A stretch of DNA of 64,000 nt from Neogale vison (Eukaryota > Chordata > Mammalia > Carnivora > Mustelidae): contig NC_058092.1 in NCBI RefSeq assembly GCF_020171115.1, positions 111,183,001 to 111,247,000 of the forward strand, read 5' to 3'. The notes below the pieces were generated by a model that saw only the letters and a list, made by a program, of their open reading frames with translations, did not search any database and was not told the DNA's origin. Position numbers and translations under genes: made by a program. Below are positions 24,046-38,036 of this stretch, piece by piece. Numbering within the stretch: the first letter of the stretch is position 1; each line of letters starts with the position of its first letter.

Positions 24046-27003
24046 TTGTGTGTCTTCCTGGAGGTATGTTCTGAGGCTGCGTCAGACTGTGCGTTTTTCC
24101 AGAGCAGCCTATGAAATTGGGGTGGGCTTAGGGGCCTTGCAGGATTCTGCTAATCTGGAGGGCTTGGGAAACTGAGATGGGCAGAGTCTTCTCGGAAGAG
24201 CAGGCCCAGTGATGTGATGTGATGTGCTTCTGGAGGCCCCATCCTGGCGGGCATGTGTTCAGGGATTTGGGACCAAAGTCATCAGACACAAACTCTCGTA
24301 GGAGTTAGGGGTGAGGTGATGGCAGGCCCGATCTGCAGACCCTGAGGGCAGCTTCTCGGGATTTGAAATTTGGATGGCTGGGAGGCAGGAGCACAGGCTT
24401 TTCTGTCTGGATTATGTGTCTAGGATGGCCATGGAATGGAGAGGTGGCCTCATGGGTCCATGGGAGATTCTAACTCTCTGGGGATTCTGCCTGATACCCA
24501 AGAGTTTGGTGTCTTTCTAGGGGAAGGGGAGAGTGCGGTTTTCTATCTCAGGGGTCCTGTCCAAACAGGCATTCCAGAGATTGGTTCTGGGTCTGGGCAC
24601 CTAGATAACCCCACCAAGGCTTAGGATTTGGGCCTAGGGACATGACAGGCCCACTCTGTTGGCTCCTGGTCCAGATCCCAAGGGGGATTGTTGCAAAGGG
24701 GTCTCAGGCTAAGGGTCACAATGCCTGTTTGTGCCAAGAAGCCCAGACAGGGTGGGCGTGGTCTCATGGGCCATGCACCTGGCTCCCACTCTGAGGGTTG
24801 GCCAGCCATCTCAACATTCAGTTTTCTAGCCATGGGGAAGGAGAAGTATTCTTTTGTGCTTCTGGGTCACCCATGGCCAGGAATTTGTTCTACGTTCTGG
24901 GACAGGAACCTGAAAACCCAGGTCAGTTCGAGATGACGGTCTCAGGCCAAGACAGGACCCACCTGCAGGATATCAGGCCTTCTGTCTTTGTGGCTGACAT
25001 GAGGTCGGGGCTCGAGCTGTGTCAGACAGAGCATTCGTGCAGAGGGCGGCCTATGATAATGGGGTGCCTTTGAGAGCTGTGCACCTGGAATCTTATGTGG
25101 GGTTTCTGCGCAGACCCTTAGGGCAATTCTTTTTTCTGGTGGGCAGGCAGAAGACTGCTTTGTGGCTCCAGAATTTCCAATATGGAGGGCTTGCAGGTGA
25201 GAAGTGTGAGGACAGATGTCTGATAACACAAGCTATGGTTAAACTCAGTGCTGAGCACATGGCCGTTCCAACGTGCAGTGGCTTTTTCGAGATCTCCAGC
25301 ACCTGAGTATGCATGATGATATGATGTCTGCTCACGCTGGAGTTTGTATCCATGATGGCCAATGAATGGTGGGGTTTTCTCAAGAAGCCTTGGAGGTTTT
25401 CCCAAGCTGGAGCTTGTGAACTGCTCCAAACAGCAAGGTGACTTACTGCAGAACAGGGATAGTCCACTTAGATTCGATAGCACAGCTCTCGGAATGAAGG
25501 TCTGGGAAGCCCACCTCGGGTTACCATTACAGCCAAGGAACAAGGCAGGCTTGACCCGCTATCTCTGGTTTCAAGCTCCAAGTGATCTGAGTTGACAGAA
25601 GTTCTCAGTCTAACAGGTCCCAATGCTGCTTCGTATCCAGGGAGACCTTAGAATATGGCAGAGGCCGTGGGCCCATGCAGGATTCTCCTATCCTAAGGGT
25701 TATACCCAGTTCCCAGGAGAAAGGTTTCCTTCTCGGGACAGTAGTGGATCTCTTGTATGGCTCATGGACCACAGGTTGGACCATATATTGGTTTTCCAGG
25801 ACAGGCCTCTAGGGACAGAGGCCTGAAAACCTAAGCTAGGGTTCTGATGAGGTCCTAGGGGAATGGCAGATTCAATCATCGGACTCAGCGCCATTGACCT
25901 GCATGTCTTCCTGGAGGTAGGTGCTGAGGCTGTGACATACTGTACATTTCTTTCAAGAGCAGCCTATGAAATTGGGGTGGGCTCAGGGTCTTTGCAGTTT
26001 TCTCCTAATCTGAAGGGTTTGGGCAACTGAGACGGGAATAATTTCGTCCAGAGAGCAGGCCCAGTGATGTGCTGTGGTTATGGAGGCCCCATCCTGGAGG
26101 GCATGTTGGTCAGGGCTCTGGGACCAAAATCTTCAGACACAAAATCGGTAAAGGTTAGGGGTGAGGTGATGGCAGGCCCGATCTACAGACCCTGAGGGCA
26201 ACTCCACGGGATTTGAAATTCGGGCAACTGGGAAGCAGGAGCACAGGCTTTTCTGTCTGGATTGTGTCTAGGATGGCCACAGAATGGAGGGGTGTCCTCA
26301 TGTGTCCATGGGAGTTTCTATCTATCTTTGGATTCTGCCTGGCACCAAAGAGTTTGGTGTCTTACTGGGGGAAGGGGAGATCGCATTTTTCTGTGTCAGG
26401 GTTCCTGTCAAAACATGGATTCCAGGGATGGGTTCTGGGTCCTGGTGCCTGGGTAATCCCACCAAGGCTTAGGATTTGGGTCTAGGGTTCTGACAGGCCC
26501 GCTCTGTGGGGATCTGGTCCAGCTCCTTCAGGGGCTTGTTGGAAATGGGCCTCAGGGTGAGGGCCACAATGCCTGTTTGTGCCCAGCTTCCCATCCTGTG
26601 TGGGCACTGTCTCTTGTTCCATGCACCTGGATTCAAATCTGCGGGTTGGACAATCACCTCAATATTTAGTTTTCCTGCCATGGGGAAGGAAGAGTACCCT
26701 TTTGTGCTTCAGGGTCCCCCATGAACAGTAATTCGAGTTATGTTCTGGAACAGGTAGCTGAATACCCAGGTTGGTTCGAGATGAAAGACTCAGGTCAAGG
26801 AAGCTCACACCTGTAGAATATGGGGCCCGCTATTTCCGTGGCTGCCAGGAGGTTGGGGCTCGCCCTGTGTCAGACAGAGCATTAGTGCACAGGGTGGCCC
26901 ATTATATTGGGGTGCTTTAGAGGGCCATGCAGCTGGATCCTCATGTTCATTTTCTGTGAAGACCCATAGGGCACTTCTTCTTTCTGGTGGGTAGGCAGAA
27001 GGC
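24032..27003 (-). repeat. Satellite array, class B, inverted (about 1.6 units)
   Basis: This is the complement of class B. m1 anchors are at about 24,081 and 25,933, about 1.85 kb apart. It has one HOR unit fewer than the right-hand B block. It ends in m4 at GGTGGGTAGGCAGAAGG, joined to class A m3. Confidence 0.85.
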
Positions 27004-30000
27004 CAATGAACAAGATATCCAGCACCTGAGTAAGGGCGGATGGATGATGTTTGCTCACACTGGAGTTTGTGTCTATGATGACCAAAAAACGGAGTGGTGG
27101 CGTCAAGAGTCCATGGACTATTTCACACGCTGAGGATTGTGAGATGCTTCAAACAGCATGGTTTCCTTCTACAGAACAGGTGGAGCCTGGTTTGCTTGCT
27201 CCAGGGTCCCCCATTGGGAAAGTTTGGGGAGGAGAGCTCTCTCGCATGGATCCCTGGAAAGCACACCTCCATTGACAATTGCAACTAAGAAACATGGCAG
27301 GTTCCTTCTGGTGGCTCTGGGGAGAAGGGCCAAGGCCTTGAATTGACATGGAATCTCTTGCAGATGGGTCACAATGCTGGTTTGATACCAAGGAGATCTT
27401 ATATGATGCTAGGGGCTAAGGTTCTGTGCAGGATTCTCCAAACTTGATGGTTTGGCACAGGTCAAAGTGCATGGTTTCCTTCTGGGGACAGGAGATTTTC
27501 TGTTGTGTGGCTCAGGGAGCACATATTTTATCCTAAGTTGGTATTCTAGAAAAGGCCCCTGAGGACAGATGTCTGAGAGACTAATCTAGGTTTCTAATGG
27601 AGACCTAGGGGCATGTCAGGTTCAGTATTCTGACTCAGGACCATGACATGGCTGTCTGCAAATATGTAGGTGATCATGGAGTTTCAGACAGCACATTTGC
27701 ATCCAGAGCAGACACCAATATGGGAGTGGGCTCAGGGGCCTTGCAGGTTTCACCTAATCTGGAAGGTTTGGGCAACTGTTACTGGCACAGTTACCTTGGG
27801 AATGACAGGCACAGTCTTGTGGTGTGGCTCCGGAGACACAATCCTGGAGGGCATGTGAGCCATGGTTTAGAGAGAGAAGTCTACAAAAACACAAATTCGG
27901 ATTAGGGTTAGTTGTGAGCTGATCGCAGGCTCAATGCATAGACCTGAACAGCAGCTCATTGGGAACCGTAATTAGGTAACTTGAAGGCAGTAGCACAGGC
28001 TTTTCTATCTGGATTTTGTGTCCAGGATGGTCTCAGAAAGCAGCGGTGTTCTCATGGCTCCATGGGAGATTTTTCCTCTCTAAGGATCCTGTCGGCTCCC
28101 CATAGTTCGTTGTCTTTTTCAGAGAAGGGAAGAGTGCTGTTTTCCATCTTAGGGGTGCCCCAATACAGGTATTCCAGAGACGGGGTCTGGGTCTGAGCCC
28201 CTGGAAAATCCCACCAAGTGTTAGGATTTGGGCCTAGGTGCATACCAGGCTTGCAATGCGGGATTATGGTGTTGCCACTGAGAGTGCTTGTTAGAAAGCA
28301 TGTTCAGGCTGATGGTCAGAATGCCTGTTTATGCACAGGGCGTCCCTCAGGAATGGCCATGGCCTCATTGGCTATGCATCTGGCTCCCACTTTGAAGGTC
28401 GGACACCCATCCCAACAGCCAGACTTCCTGCCATGTGGAAGGAGGAGTTCTCTATTCTGCTTCAGTTTCTCCCATTGGCAGGGATTCCCGCAAAGTTCTG
28501 GGGACAGGTGCCTGAATAACAAGGATGGTTGAGATGACAGACTTGGGCCATGGCCGCTATCACATGCTGGATATGGGGCCCGTTCTCTGGGTGGCTGACA
28601 CTAGTTTGGGGTTCAGTCTCTGTCAGACACAGCACTAGTGACCAGGGCAGATTATGAATCGGTATTCCTTCGAGAACCTAGCAGATTGATCCGCATGTGG
28701 GGTTTCTGGGAAGACTCATCAGACACTTCTTTCTAAGGGAAAGGCAGAATTCTGAGTTGTGGCTCCAGAATTCCTCATCAAGAGAGCTTAGGGACCAGTA
28801 GGGTGAGGATGGAATTGTAAACATAAGCTAGAGTTGAATTCAGTGCCAAGCAGAAAGCAGTTCCAATGTGCAGCGGCCGATTCGAGATATCTAGCACCTG
28901 AGTAAGGGCAGATGTCAGATGTTTGTTCACACTGGAGTTTGTTTCTATGATGTCCATCAAATGTAGGGGTGGCGTCAATAATCCATGGATGATACCCTGC
29001 GCTGAGGTTTGTGAGATGCTCCAAACAACAAGGTTTACTTGTACTGGACAGGTGGAGCCTGGTATATTATGTCTAGTGTCCCCCTGTGCAAAATTTGGGT
29101 AGCAGAGCTCACCCGCATGGATGCCTGGAATGCACAGCTCCATTGACCATTGCAGATGAGGAACATGGCAGATTCATTCTGGTGGCTCTGTGGCGAAGTG
29201 CCAAGGCCTTGAGTTGACATGGAATCTATTGCAGATGGGCCACAATGCTGAATGTTACCTGGAGATCTTAGAATGTGATGGTGGCTAAGGTGCCGTGCAG
29301 GATTCTCCTATCCTGAGGGTTTGGCACAGGTCAAAGTACACGGTTTCCTTCTGGAGACAGGAGATGTTTTCTTGTGTGGCTCAGGAACGACATGTTGTAT
29401 TATAAGTTGGTATTCCAGAACAGTCCTTTGAGGACAGATGCCTGAAAACCTAAGCTAGGGTTCTAATGTGGTCCTAGGGGCATGTATGTTTCAATCTTCT
29501 GACTTCAAACCATTGACTTGGCTGTCTGCCTGGATGTAGGTGATCAGATTGTTTCAGACTGGGCATTTGCATCCAGAGTGGCCACCAATATTGGGATGGT
29601 CTCAGGGACTTCAGGTTTCTCCCAATTTGGAATGTTTGGGCAACTGTGACGGGCACAGTTTCCTTGGGGATGGCAGGCATAATCCTGTGGTGTGGCTCCA
29701 GAGACCCCATCCTGGAAGGCATGTGAACCATGGTATTGTTAGAGAAGTCTGCAAACACAAGTTCGGGTTGGGGTTAGTGGCTAGGTGATCACAGGCCCAA
29801 TGCCTACACATGGAGGTCAGCTGATCAGAAGCTGAAATTAGGGTGACTCGAAGGCAGTAGTACAGGCTTTTCTACCTGGATTGTTTGTCCAGGATGGCAT
29901 CAGAATGCATGTGTGGTTGCCTGGGTCCACGGGAGATTTTTCCTCTCTAAGGATCCTGGCAGCTCCCCATAGTTTGGTGGCTTTTTCGGGGAAGGGAAGA

Positions 30001-30930
30001 GTGCCGTATTCCTTCTAAGGGGTGCCCCAAACAGGGATTCCAGAGATGGGCTTTAGGGCTGAGCACCTCGGAAATCACACCAAGGGTTAGAATTTGGTCC
30101 TAGAGGCATATCATGCTTTCAATGCAGGATTCTGGTGGTGCAACTGGGAGGGGATGTTGGAAAGCATGCTCAGGCTGAGGGTCATAATGCCTGTTTGTGC
30201 CCAGGGTGGGTCCTCAGTCATGGGCCTGGTCTCATTGGATATGCATCTAGCTCCGACTTTGAGGGTTGGGCACCCATCCCAACAGCCAAGTTTCCTGCCA
30301 ATGGGGAAGGAGGAGTTCTCTATTATGCTTATGGTTCCCTCATTGGCAGGGATTCCAGCAAATGTCTATGGACAAGTGATGAATACCAAGGGTGGGTAGA
30401 CATGATGGACTTGGGACATGGCCAGTCTCACATGCTGGATATGGAGCCCGCTCTCTGGGTGTCTGGCAATAAGTTGGGGCTCAGGCTGTTTCAGACACAG
30501 CACTAGTGTCCAGGGCAGCCTATCAATCAGGGTTCCCTTGAGGGCTGAAGATTGATTCTCATGTGGGTTTTCTGGGCAGACTCACCAGGCACTTCTTCAT
30601 TCAATGGGAAAGGCAGAATGCTGCATTGTGGCTCCGGAATTCCTCATCAAGTGGGCTTGGGTACCAGTAGGGTGTGGATGGAATTGTAAACATGAGCTAC
30701 GATTAAATTTACTGCCAAGTGGAAGGCATTTCCAATGTGCAGTGGCTGTTTCGAGATATCCAGCACCTGAGTAAGGGCGGATGTCAGATGTTTGCTCACA
30801 CTGGAGTTTGTGTCTTTGATGACTGACTAGTGGATGGGTGTTGTCAAGAGTCCATGGAGGATTTCCCATGCATAGGACTGTGAGATGCTCCAAACAGCAA
30901 GGTTTCCTTCTACTGGACAGGTCGAGCCTG

Positions 30931-31003
30931 TTTTTGTTTGTTTGTTTGTTTGTTTTGTTTTGTTTTGTGTTTTTTATTTGTCTGTTTGTTTGTTTGTTTT
31001 TTG
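30931..31003 (+). repeat. TTTG/TTTTG microsatellite expansion within m3
   Basis: About 70 bp of TTTG and TTTTG repeats lies between GGTCGAGCCTG and GCTCGGGGTCACCC. Other class A units have TGGTTTGTTTGCTCC at the same place, a two-copy seed, so this array grew in situ by slippage and was not inserted. Confidence 0.92.
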
Positions 31004-32763
31004 CTCGGGGTCACCCATGTAAAAAGTTGGGTAGCAGAGCTCACCAGCGTGAATGCCTGGAAAACACACCTCCATTGACATTGCAGCTGTGGAACAAGGC
31101 ATGTTTGTTCTAGTGGCTCTGGGGTGAAGGACCAAGGCCTTGAGTTGACGTGAACTCTCTTGCAGATGGGTCACAATGCTGGATTGTTACCAGGGAGATC
31201 TTAGAATGTACTGGTGGCTAAGGTGCCCGGCAGGATTCTACTAACTTGAGGGTTAGCCACAGGTTGAAGAGCACAGTTTCCTTCTTGGGACAAGAGATGT
31301 TCTGTTGTGTGGCTCAGGGACCACCTCTTGTATCATAACTTGGTATTCCAGAACCGGCTTCTGAGGGTAGATGCCTGAAAACCTAATCTAGGGGTGCTAG
31401 GGGCATGTCAGTTTCAATCTTCTGACTCAGGACCATTTACTTGGCTGTCTGACTGGATGTAGGTGATCAGCGTGTTTCACACTGTGCATTTGCATGCTGA
31501 GTGGACGCCAATATGGGGGGTGGGATCAAGTAGCTTGCAGGTTTTGCCTAATCTGGAACATTGGGCAACTGTGACGGGCACATTTTCCTTGGGGATGGAA
31601 GGCACAGTCCAGTGGTGTTGCTCCAGAGTCCCCATCCTGGAGGGCATGTAAGCCATGGTTTTAGGAGAGAAGTCTGCAAACACAAACTCGGGTAAGGGTT
31701 AGTTTCGAGGTGATTGCAGGACTAAAGCGAAGACCTGGAGGGCAGCTCATCATGAACTGTAATTAGGGTGACTGTAAGGCAGTAGCACAGGCTTTTTTGT
31801 GTGTCCCGGATGGCCTAGAAATGCAGCTGTGTTCTCATGGGTCCATGGGAAATTTATCTTCTCTAAGGATCCTGGTGGTTCCCCATAGTTTGGTGACTTT
31901 TTCGGGGAAGGGAAGAGTGAGATTTTCCAACTTAGGGGTGTCCCAAAACAGGGATTCTAGAGAGGGGTTCTGGGTCTGGGCTCCTGGAAAATCCCACCAA
32001 GGGTTAGGATTTGGGCCTAGGGGCATATGAGGCCTGCAGTGTGGGTTCCTGGTGGTGCAACTGAGAGGGCCCCTTTGAAAGCATGCTCAGGGTCACAATG
32101 CCTGTTTTTGCCCAGGGCAACCCTCAGGTGTGGGCGTGGTCTCATTGGCTATGCAGTTTGCTCCCACTTTGAGGATTGGACAACCATCCCAACTGCCAGG
32201 ATTCCTGCCATGGTGAAGGAGGAGTTCTCTATTCTGCTTTAGGTTCCCCTATTGTCAAGGATTCCAGCAATGTCTGTGGACAGATGCCTGAATATCAAGG
32301 ATGGGTAGAGCTGACGGACTTGGGTCATGGCTGGTCTCACATGCTGGATATGGGGTCCGCTCTCTTCGTGGCTGACACTAGGTTGGGGCTCAGGCTCTCT
32401 CAGACACAGCTCTAGTGCCCAGGGCAGCCTATAAATAGGGGTACCCTCGAGCGCCGAGCAGATTGATACTTAAGTGCGGTACCTGGGCAGACTCACCAGG
32501 CACTACATTTTACTGTGGTGAAGGCAGAATGGTGGGTTGTGGCTCCAGAATTCCCTTTCACCGGGACTTGAGGACCAGTAGGGTGAGGATGGAATTGCAA
32601 ACACAAGATAAGGCTCAATTCAGTGCCACACAGATGGCAGTTTCCAATGTGCAGCGACTTATTCAAGATATTCAGCACCTGAGTTAGGGCAGATGTCAGA
32701 TGTTTGCTCACACTGTAGTTTGTGTGTATGATGACCGTCAAATGGAGGGGTGGCATCAAGAGT

Positions 32764-33229
32764 GAAATAAGTCAAGCAGAGAGAGTCAATTATCATATGG
32801 TTTCACTTATTTGTGGAGCATAACAAATAGCATGGAGGACAAGGGGCGTTAGAGAGGAGTAGGGAATTTGGGTAAATTGGAAGGGGAGGTGAACCATGAG
32901 AGACTATGGACTCTGAAAAACAGTCTGAGGGGTTTGAAGTGGCGGGGGGGGTGGGAGGTTGGGGTACCAGGTGGTGGGTATTATAGAGGGCACGGCTTGC
33001 ATGGAGCACTGGGTGTGGTGAAAAAATAATGAATACTGTTTTTTCTGAAAATAAATAAATTGGAAATAAAAAATAAAAAAATAAATGGAGGCCTCCCATT
33101 TTAGTCCCAGAGCCAAAAGCTTGGTCCCTTCAGACTCCTCAGTGTACCCTCAGGGATGCTGGCTAATTGAAGTCAAATTTAAAAAATCAATATAAACCCT
33201 GATTTTGTTCCATTAAAAAAAAAAAAAAA
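32764..33229 (+). mobile_element. 5'-truncated LINE-1 3' end with probable 3' transduction
   Basis: It starts GAAATAAGTCAAGCAGAG, the beginning of the L1 3' UTR, and runs to AATAAATAAATTGG and an A-rich stretch (about 33,086). About 130 bp of non-L1, non-satellite sequence follows (33,087-33,214, starting GGAGGCCTCCCATTTTAG), then a pure A run (33,215-33,229). Flanks are AAGAGT at 32,758-32,763 and 33,230-33,235, and the interrupted monomer continues afterwards (CCATGGAGGATTTTCC). Two poly(A) ends with unique sequence between them are the mark of read-through transcription. Confidence 0.85.
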
Positions 33230-36200
33230 AAGAGTCCATGGAGGATTTTCCATGCTGAGTCTTGTGAGATTCTCCAAACAACAAGGTTTCCTTCTACAGA
33301 ACAGATGAAGCCTGGTTTGTTTGCTCCAGTGTCCACCATGTGGAAAGTTTGGGTAGCAGAGCTCTCCCGCATGGATGCCTGGAAAGCACACCTCCATTGA
33401 CCATTGCAAGTGAGGAACATGGCGGGTTCCTTCTGGTGGCTCTGGGGCAAAGGTCCAAGGCCTTGAGTTGACATGAAATCTATTGCATATGGGTCACAAT
33501 ACTGGTTTGTTACCAGGGAGAACTTAGACTGTGCTGGTGGCTAAGGTTCCATACAGGATTCTCCAAACCTGAAGGTTTGGCAAATTCAAAGTGCACGGTT
33601 TCCTTCTGGGGACAGGAGATGTTCTGTTGTGTGGCTCAGGGACCATATGTTGTATCATAATTTGGTATTCCAGAACAGGCCTCCTAGGACAGATGCCCGA
33701 AAACCTAATCTAGGTTTCAAATGTGGTCCTAGGAGCATGTATGTTTCAGTCTTCTGACTCTGAACTATTGACATGGGTGTCTGCCTGGATGTAGGTAGTC
33801 AGGTTGTTTCAGACTGCGCATTTACATATAGAACGGTCGCCAATATAGGGGTGGTCTCATGGTCCTCAGGTTTCTCCTAATCTGGAAGGTCTGGGCAGCT
33901 GTGATGGGCACAGAATCCTGGGGGTGGCAGGCACAGTCCTGTGGTGTGGCTCCAGAGCCCCTATCCTGAAGGATATGTGAGCCATGGTATTGTGAGAGAA
34001 GTCTGCAAACACAAGTTTTTGTTAGTGTTAGTGGCTAGGTGATCGCAGGCCCAATGCACTGCTTCTCAGGAACTCTAATTAGGTGCCTGGAAGGCAGTGG
34101 TACAGGCTTTTCTATCTGGATTGTTTGTCCAGGATGGCCTCAGAATGCAGGTATGATCTCCTGGGGCCATGGGAGATTTTTCCTCTCTAAGGATCCTGGA
34201 AGCTCCACATAGTTTGGTGGCTTTATCAGGGGAAGGGAAGAGGGCTGCATTCCATCTAAAAGGTGCCCCAAAATAGGGGTTCCAAAGCAGACTCTGGGCC
34301 TGGGCACATCGGAAATCATACCAAGGATTAGAATTTGGGCATAGGTGTGTAGCAGGCTTTCAATGCTGGATCGTTGTGGTGCAGCTGAGAGGGGATGTTG
34401 GAAAGTATGCTCAGGTTGAGGGTCACAATGCCTGTTTGGGCCCAGGATGGGTCCTCAGCCATGCACATGGTCACAATGGACATGCAGGTAGGTCTGACTT
34501 TGAAGGTGGGACACACATCCCAACAGCCAGGTTTCCTGCCATTGGGAAGTAGGAGTTCTCTATTATGCTTCTGGTTCCCCCATTGGCAAGGATTACAGCA
34601 AAAGTCTATGGACAGGTGCCTGAATACCAAGGATGGGTAGAAATGATGGACTTGGGCCATTGCCTGTCTCACATGCCGGATATGGTGCCTGCTCTCTGGG
34701 TGGCTGACACTAGGTCAGGGCTCAGGCTGTGTCAGACACAGCACTAGTGGGCATCCTATAATCGGGATTCCCTTGATGGCCAAAGATTGATTCTCATGTG
34801 GGGTCTCTGGGCAGACTCACCATGTACTTCTTCTTTCTATGGGGAAAGCAGAATGCTGTGTTGTGGTTCCAGAATTCCTCATCAAGAGGGCTTGGGGACC
34901 AGTAGGGTGAGCATGGAATTGTAAACACAATTTACGGTTCAATTCACTGCAAAGCAGAAGGCATTTCCAACGTGCAGCAGCTGATTTGAGATATTCAGCA
35001 CCTGAGTAAGGGCCGATGTCAGATGTCTGTTCACACTGGAGTTTGTTTCTATGATGACCCACTCATGGAGTGGTAGCGTCAAGAGGCCACATAGGATTTG
35101 ACATGCAAAAGCTTGTGAGATGCTCCAAACAGAAAGATTTCCTTCTTTTGGACAGGTGGAGTGTGGTTTGTTTGCTCCAGGGTCCCCATCTGGAAAGTGC
35201 GGGTCACAGAGCTCACCCGCATGGATACCTGGAAAAGTCACCTCCATTGACCATTGCAGTTCAAGACCATGACAGAATCGTTCTTATGGCTCTGGGGCAA
35301 AGTACCAAGGCGTTGGGTTGACATGGAATTTCTTGCAGATGGGCCCCAATGCTGGTGTGTAACCAGAGATTTCTTAGAATGTGCTGGTGTCTAAGGTGCA
35401 GTGCAGGATTTTCCTACCCTGAGGGTTTGACAAAGGTTGAAGATCACAGTTTCCTTCTGGGGACAAGAGATTTTCTGTTGTGTGGCTCAGGGACCACATG
35501 TTGTTTCATAAGTTGGTATTCCAGAACAGGCCTCTGAGGACAGATGTTTGAAAACCTAATCTAGGATTCCAATGAGGTCCTAGGGGAATGTCATGTTCAA
35601 TCTTCTGACTCAGGACCATTGATTTGGCTGACTGCATGGATGTAGGTGATCAGGGTGTTTCAGACTGGGCATTTGCATCCAGCGCTGCCGACAATATTGG
35701 GGTGGGTCAGGGTCCTTGCAGGTTTCTCCTAATCTGGAAGGTTTGGGCAACAGTGATGGGCACAGTTTCCTTGGGGATGGCAGACACAGTCCTGTGGTTT
35801 GGCTCCAGAGAACCTATCATGGGGGGCACGTGAGCCATTTTTTGGGGAGAGAAGTCTGTAAACACAAATTCAGATTAGGATTAATGGCCTGGTGATCAAG
35901 TCCCAATGCATACACTTGGAGAGCAGCTCGTCAGAAACTCCAATTAGGGTGACTAGAAGTCTATAGCACTGGCTTTTCTATCTTGATTGTGTGTCCAAGA
36001 TGGCCTCGGAATGCAGGTGTGGTCACATGTGTCCATGGGAGACATTTCCCCTCTTAGGATTCTGGTGGCAATCCATAGTTTTGTGGCTTTCTCGGTGAGG
36101 GAAGAGTGCTGTTTCCATCTTAGGGGTGACCCAATACAGGAACCAGAGAGGGGCTCTGGGTCTGTGCACCTGGAAAATCCCACCAGTGTTTGGATTTGGG

Positions 36201-37831
36201 CTTAGGGGCATACCAGGCCTGCAATGCGGGATCCTGGTGGTGCAACTGAGAGGGCTTTTGAAAGCATGCTTAGGTTGAGAGTCACAGTACCTATTTGTGC
36301 CCAGGGTGGCCCGAAGGAGTGGGCGTGGTCTCATTGACAATGCAGCTGGCTCCCACTTCGATGGTTGGACGTTCATCCCAACAGCCAGGTTTCCTGCCAT
36401 GTGGAAGGCAGAGTTCTCTATTGTGCTTCATGCCCCCTCATTGACAGGGATTCCAGCAAAGGTCTGGAGACTGGTGCCTGAATATCAAGGATGGGTAGAG
36501 ATGACAGACTTGGACCATGGCTGGTCCCACATGCTATATATGGGGCCTACTCTCTGGGTGTCTGAAACTAGGTCAGGTCTCAGGGTCTGTCTCTAGTGGT
36601 CAGGGCAGCCTATAATCGGGGTTCCCTCGAGAGCTGAGCAGATTGATCCTCATGTTGTGTTTCTGGGCAGACTCACCAGGCACTTCTTTGTTCATGGGGA
36701 AGGCAGAATGCTGCTCTGTGGTTCCAGAATTCCCTATCAAGAGGGCTTGGGAATGAGTTGGGTGAGGATGGAATTGTAAACACAAGCTACGGTTCAGTTC
36801 AGTGCCAAGCAGAAGGCAGTTCCCAATGTGCAGAGACTTATCCGAGATATCCAGCACCTAAGTAAGGAGGAATCAGATGTTTGCTCACAGTGGAGTTTGT
36901 CTATGATGACTAACAAATGGAGGTGTGGCGTCAAGAGGCCATGGAGGATTTCCCAAGCTGAGGCTTGTGAGATGCTCCAAGCAAGAACGTTTCCTTCTAC
37001 TGGACAGGTGGAGTCTGGTTTATTTGCCTCAGCGCCCCCCATGTGGAAAGTTTGTGTAGCAGAGCTCTCCAGCATGGATGTCTAAAAAGCACACCTCCAT
37101 TGATGATTGCAGATGAGGAAAATGGCAGGATCGTTCTGATGGTCGTGGGGAGAAGTACCAAGAGCTTGAGTTGACAAGGAAAGTCTTGTAGATGGGCCAC
37201 AATGCTGCTTTGTTACCAGGGAGATCTTAGAATGTGTTGGTTGCTAAGGTGCCAAGCAGGATTCTCCTACCCTGAGGTTTTGGCAAAGGTCGAAGAGCAC
37301 GGTTTCCTTCTGGGGCCAGGAGATATTCTGTTATGTGGCTCAGGGACATGTGTTGAATCATAAGTTGGTATTCCAGAACATGCCCTGGATGACAGATGCC
37401 TGAAAATCTAATCTAAAGTTCCATTGAGGTTCTAGGGGCGTGTCGGGTTCAATCTTCTGATTCAGGAACATTGACTTGGCTGTCTGCCTGGATGTAGGTG
37501 ATCAGGGTGTTTCAGACTGGGCATTTGTATCCACAGCGGCCTACAATATTGGGGTGGGCGCAGGGGCTTTGCAGGTTTCTTCTAATCTGGAAGGTTAGGG
37601 AAACTGTGAAGGGTCCATTTTCCTTGGGGATAGCAGCACAGTCCTGTGGTGTGGATCCTGAGACCCCTTCCTGGAGGGCATGTGAGCTATGGTTTTGGAG
37701 AGAAATCTGCAAACACAAATTCGGGTTAGGGTCAGTGTCACGGAGGTCACAGACCCAATGCATAGACCTGGAGGGAAGCTCATCAGGAACTATTATTAAG
37801 GTGATGGGAAGGCGGTAGCACTGGCATTTCT

Positions 37832-38036
37832 TTTTTCTTTTTTTTAATTAAAGATTTTTATTTATTTATTTGAGAGAGAGAGACAGTGAGAGAGAGAATG
37901 AGCGAGGAGAAGGTCAGAGAGCGAAGTAGACTCCCCATGGAGCTGGGAGCCCGATATGGGACTCGATCCCGGGAATCCAGTATCACGCCCTGAGCCGAAG
38001 GCAGTCGTCCAACCAACTGAGCCACCCAGGCGTCCC
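37832..38036 (-). mobile_element. CAN-type SINE in the class A array
   Basis: Antisense, full-length SINE. It starts with a T-rich tail complement and AGATTTTTATTTATTTATTT and ends TGAGCCACCCAGGCGTCCC. The target duplication AGCACTGGCATTTCT is perfect at 37,817-37,831 and 38,037-38,051. It is of the same subfamily style as the SINEs at 4,445 and 5,600. Confidence 0.97.
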
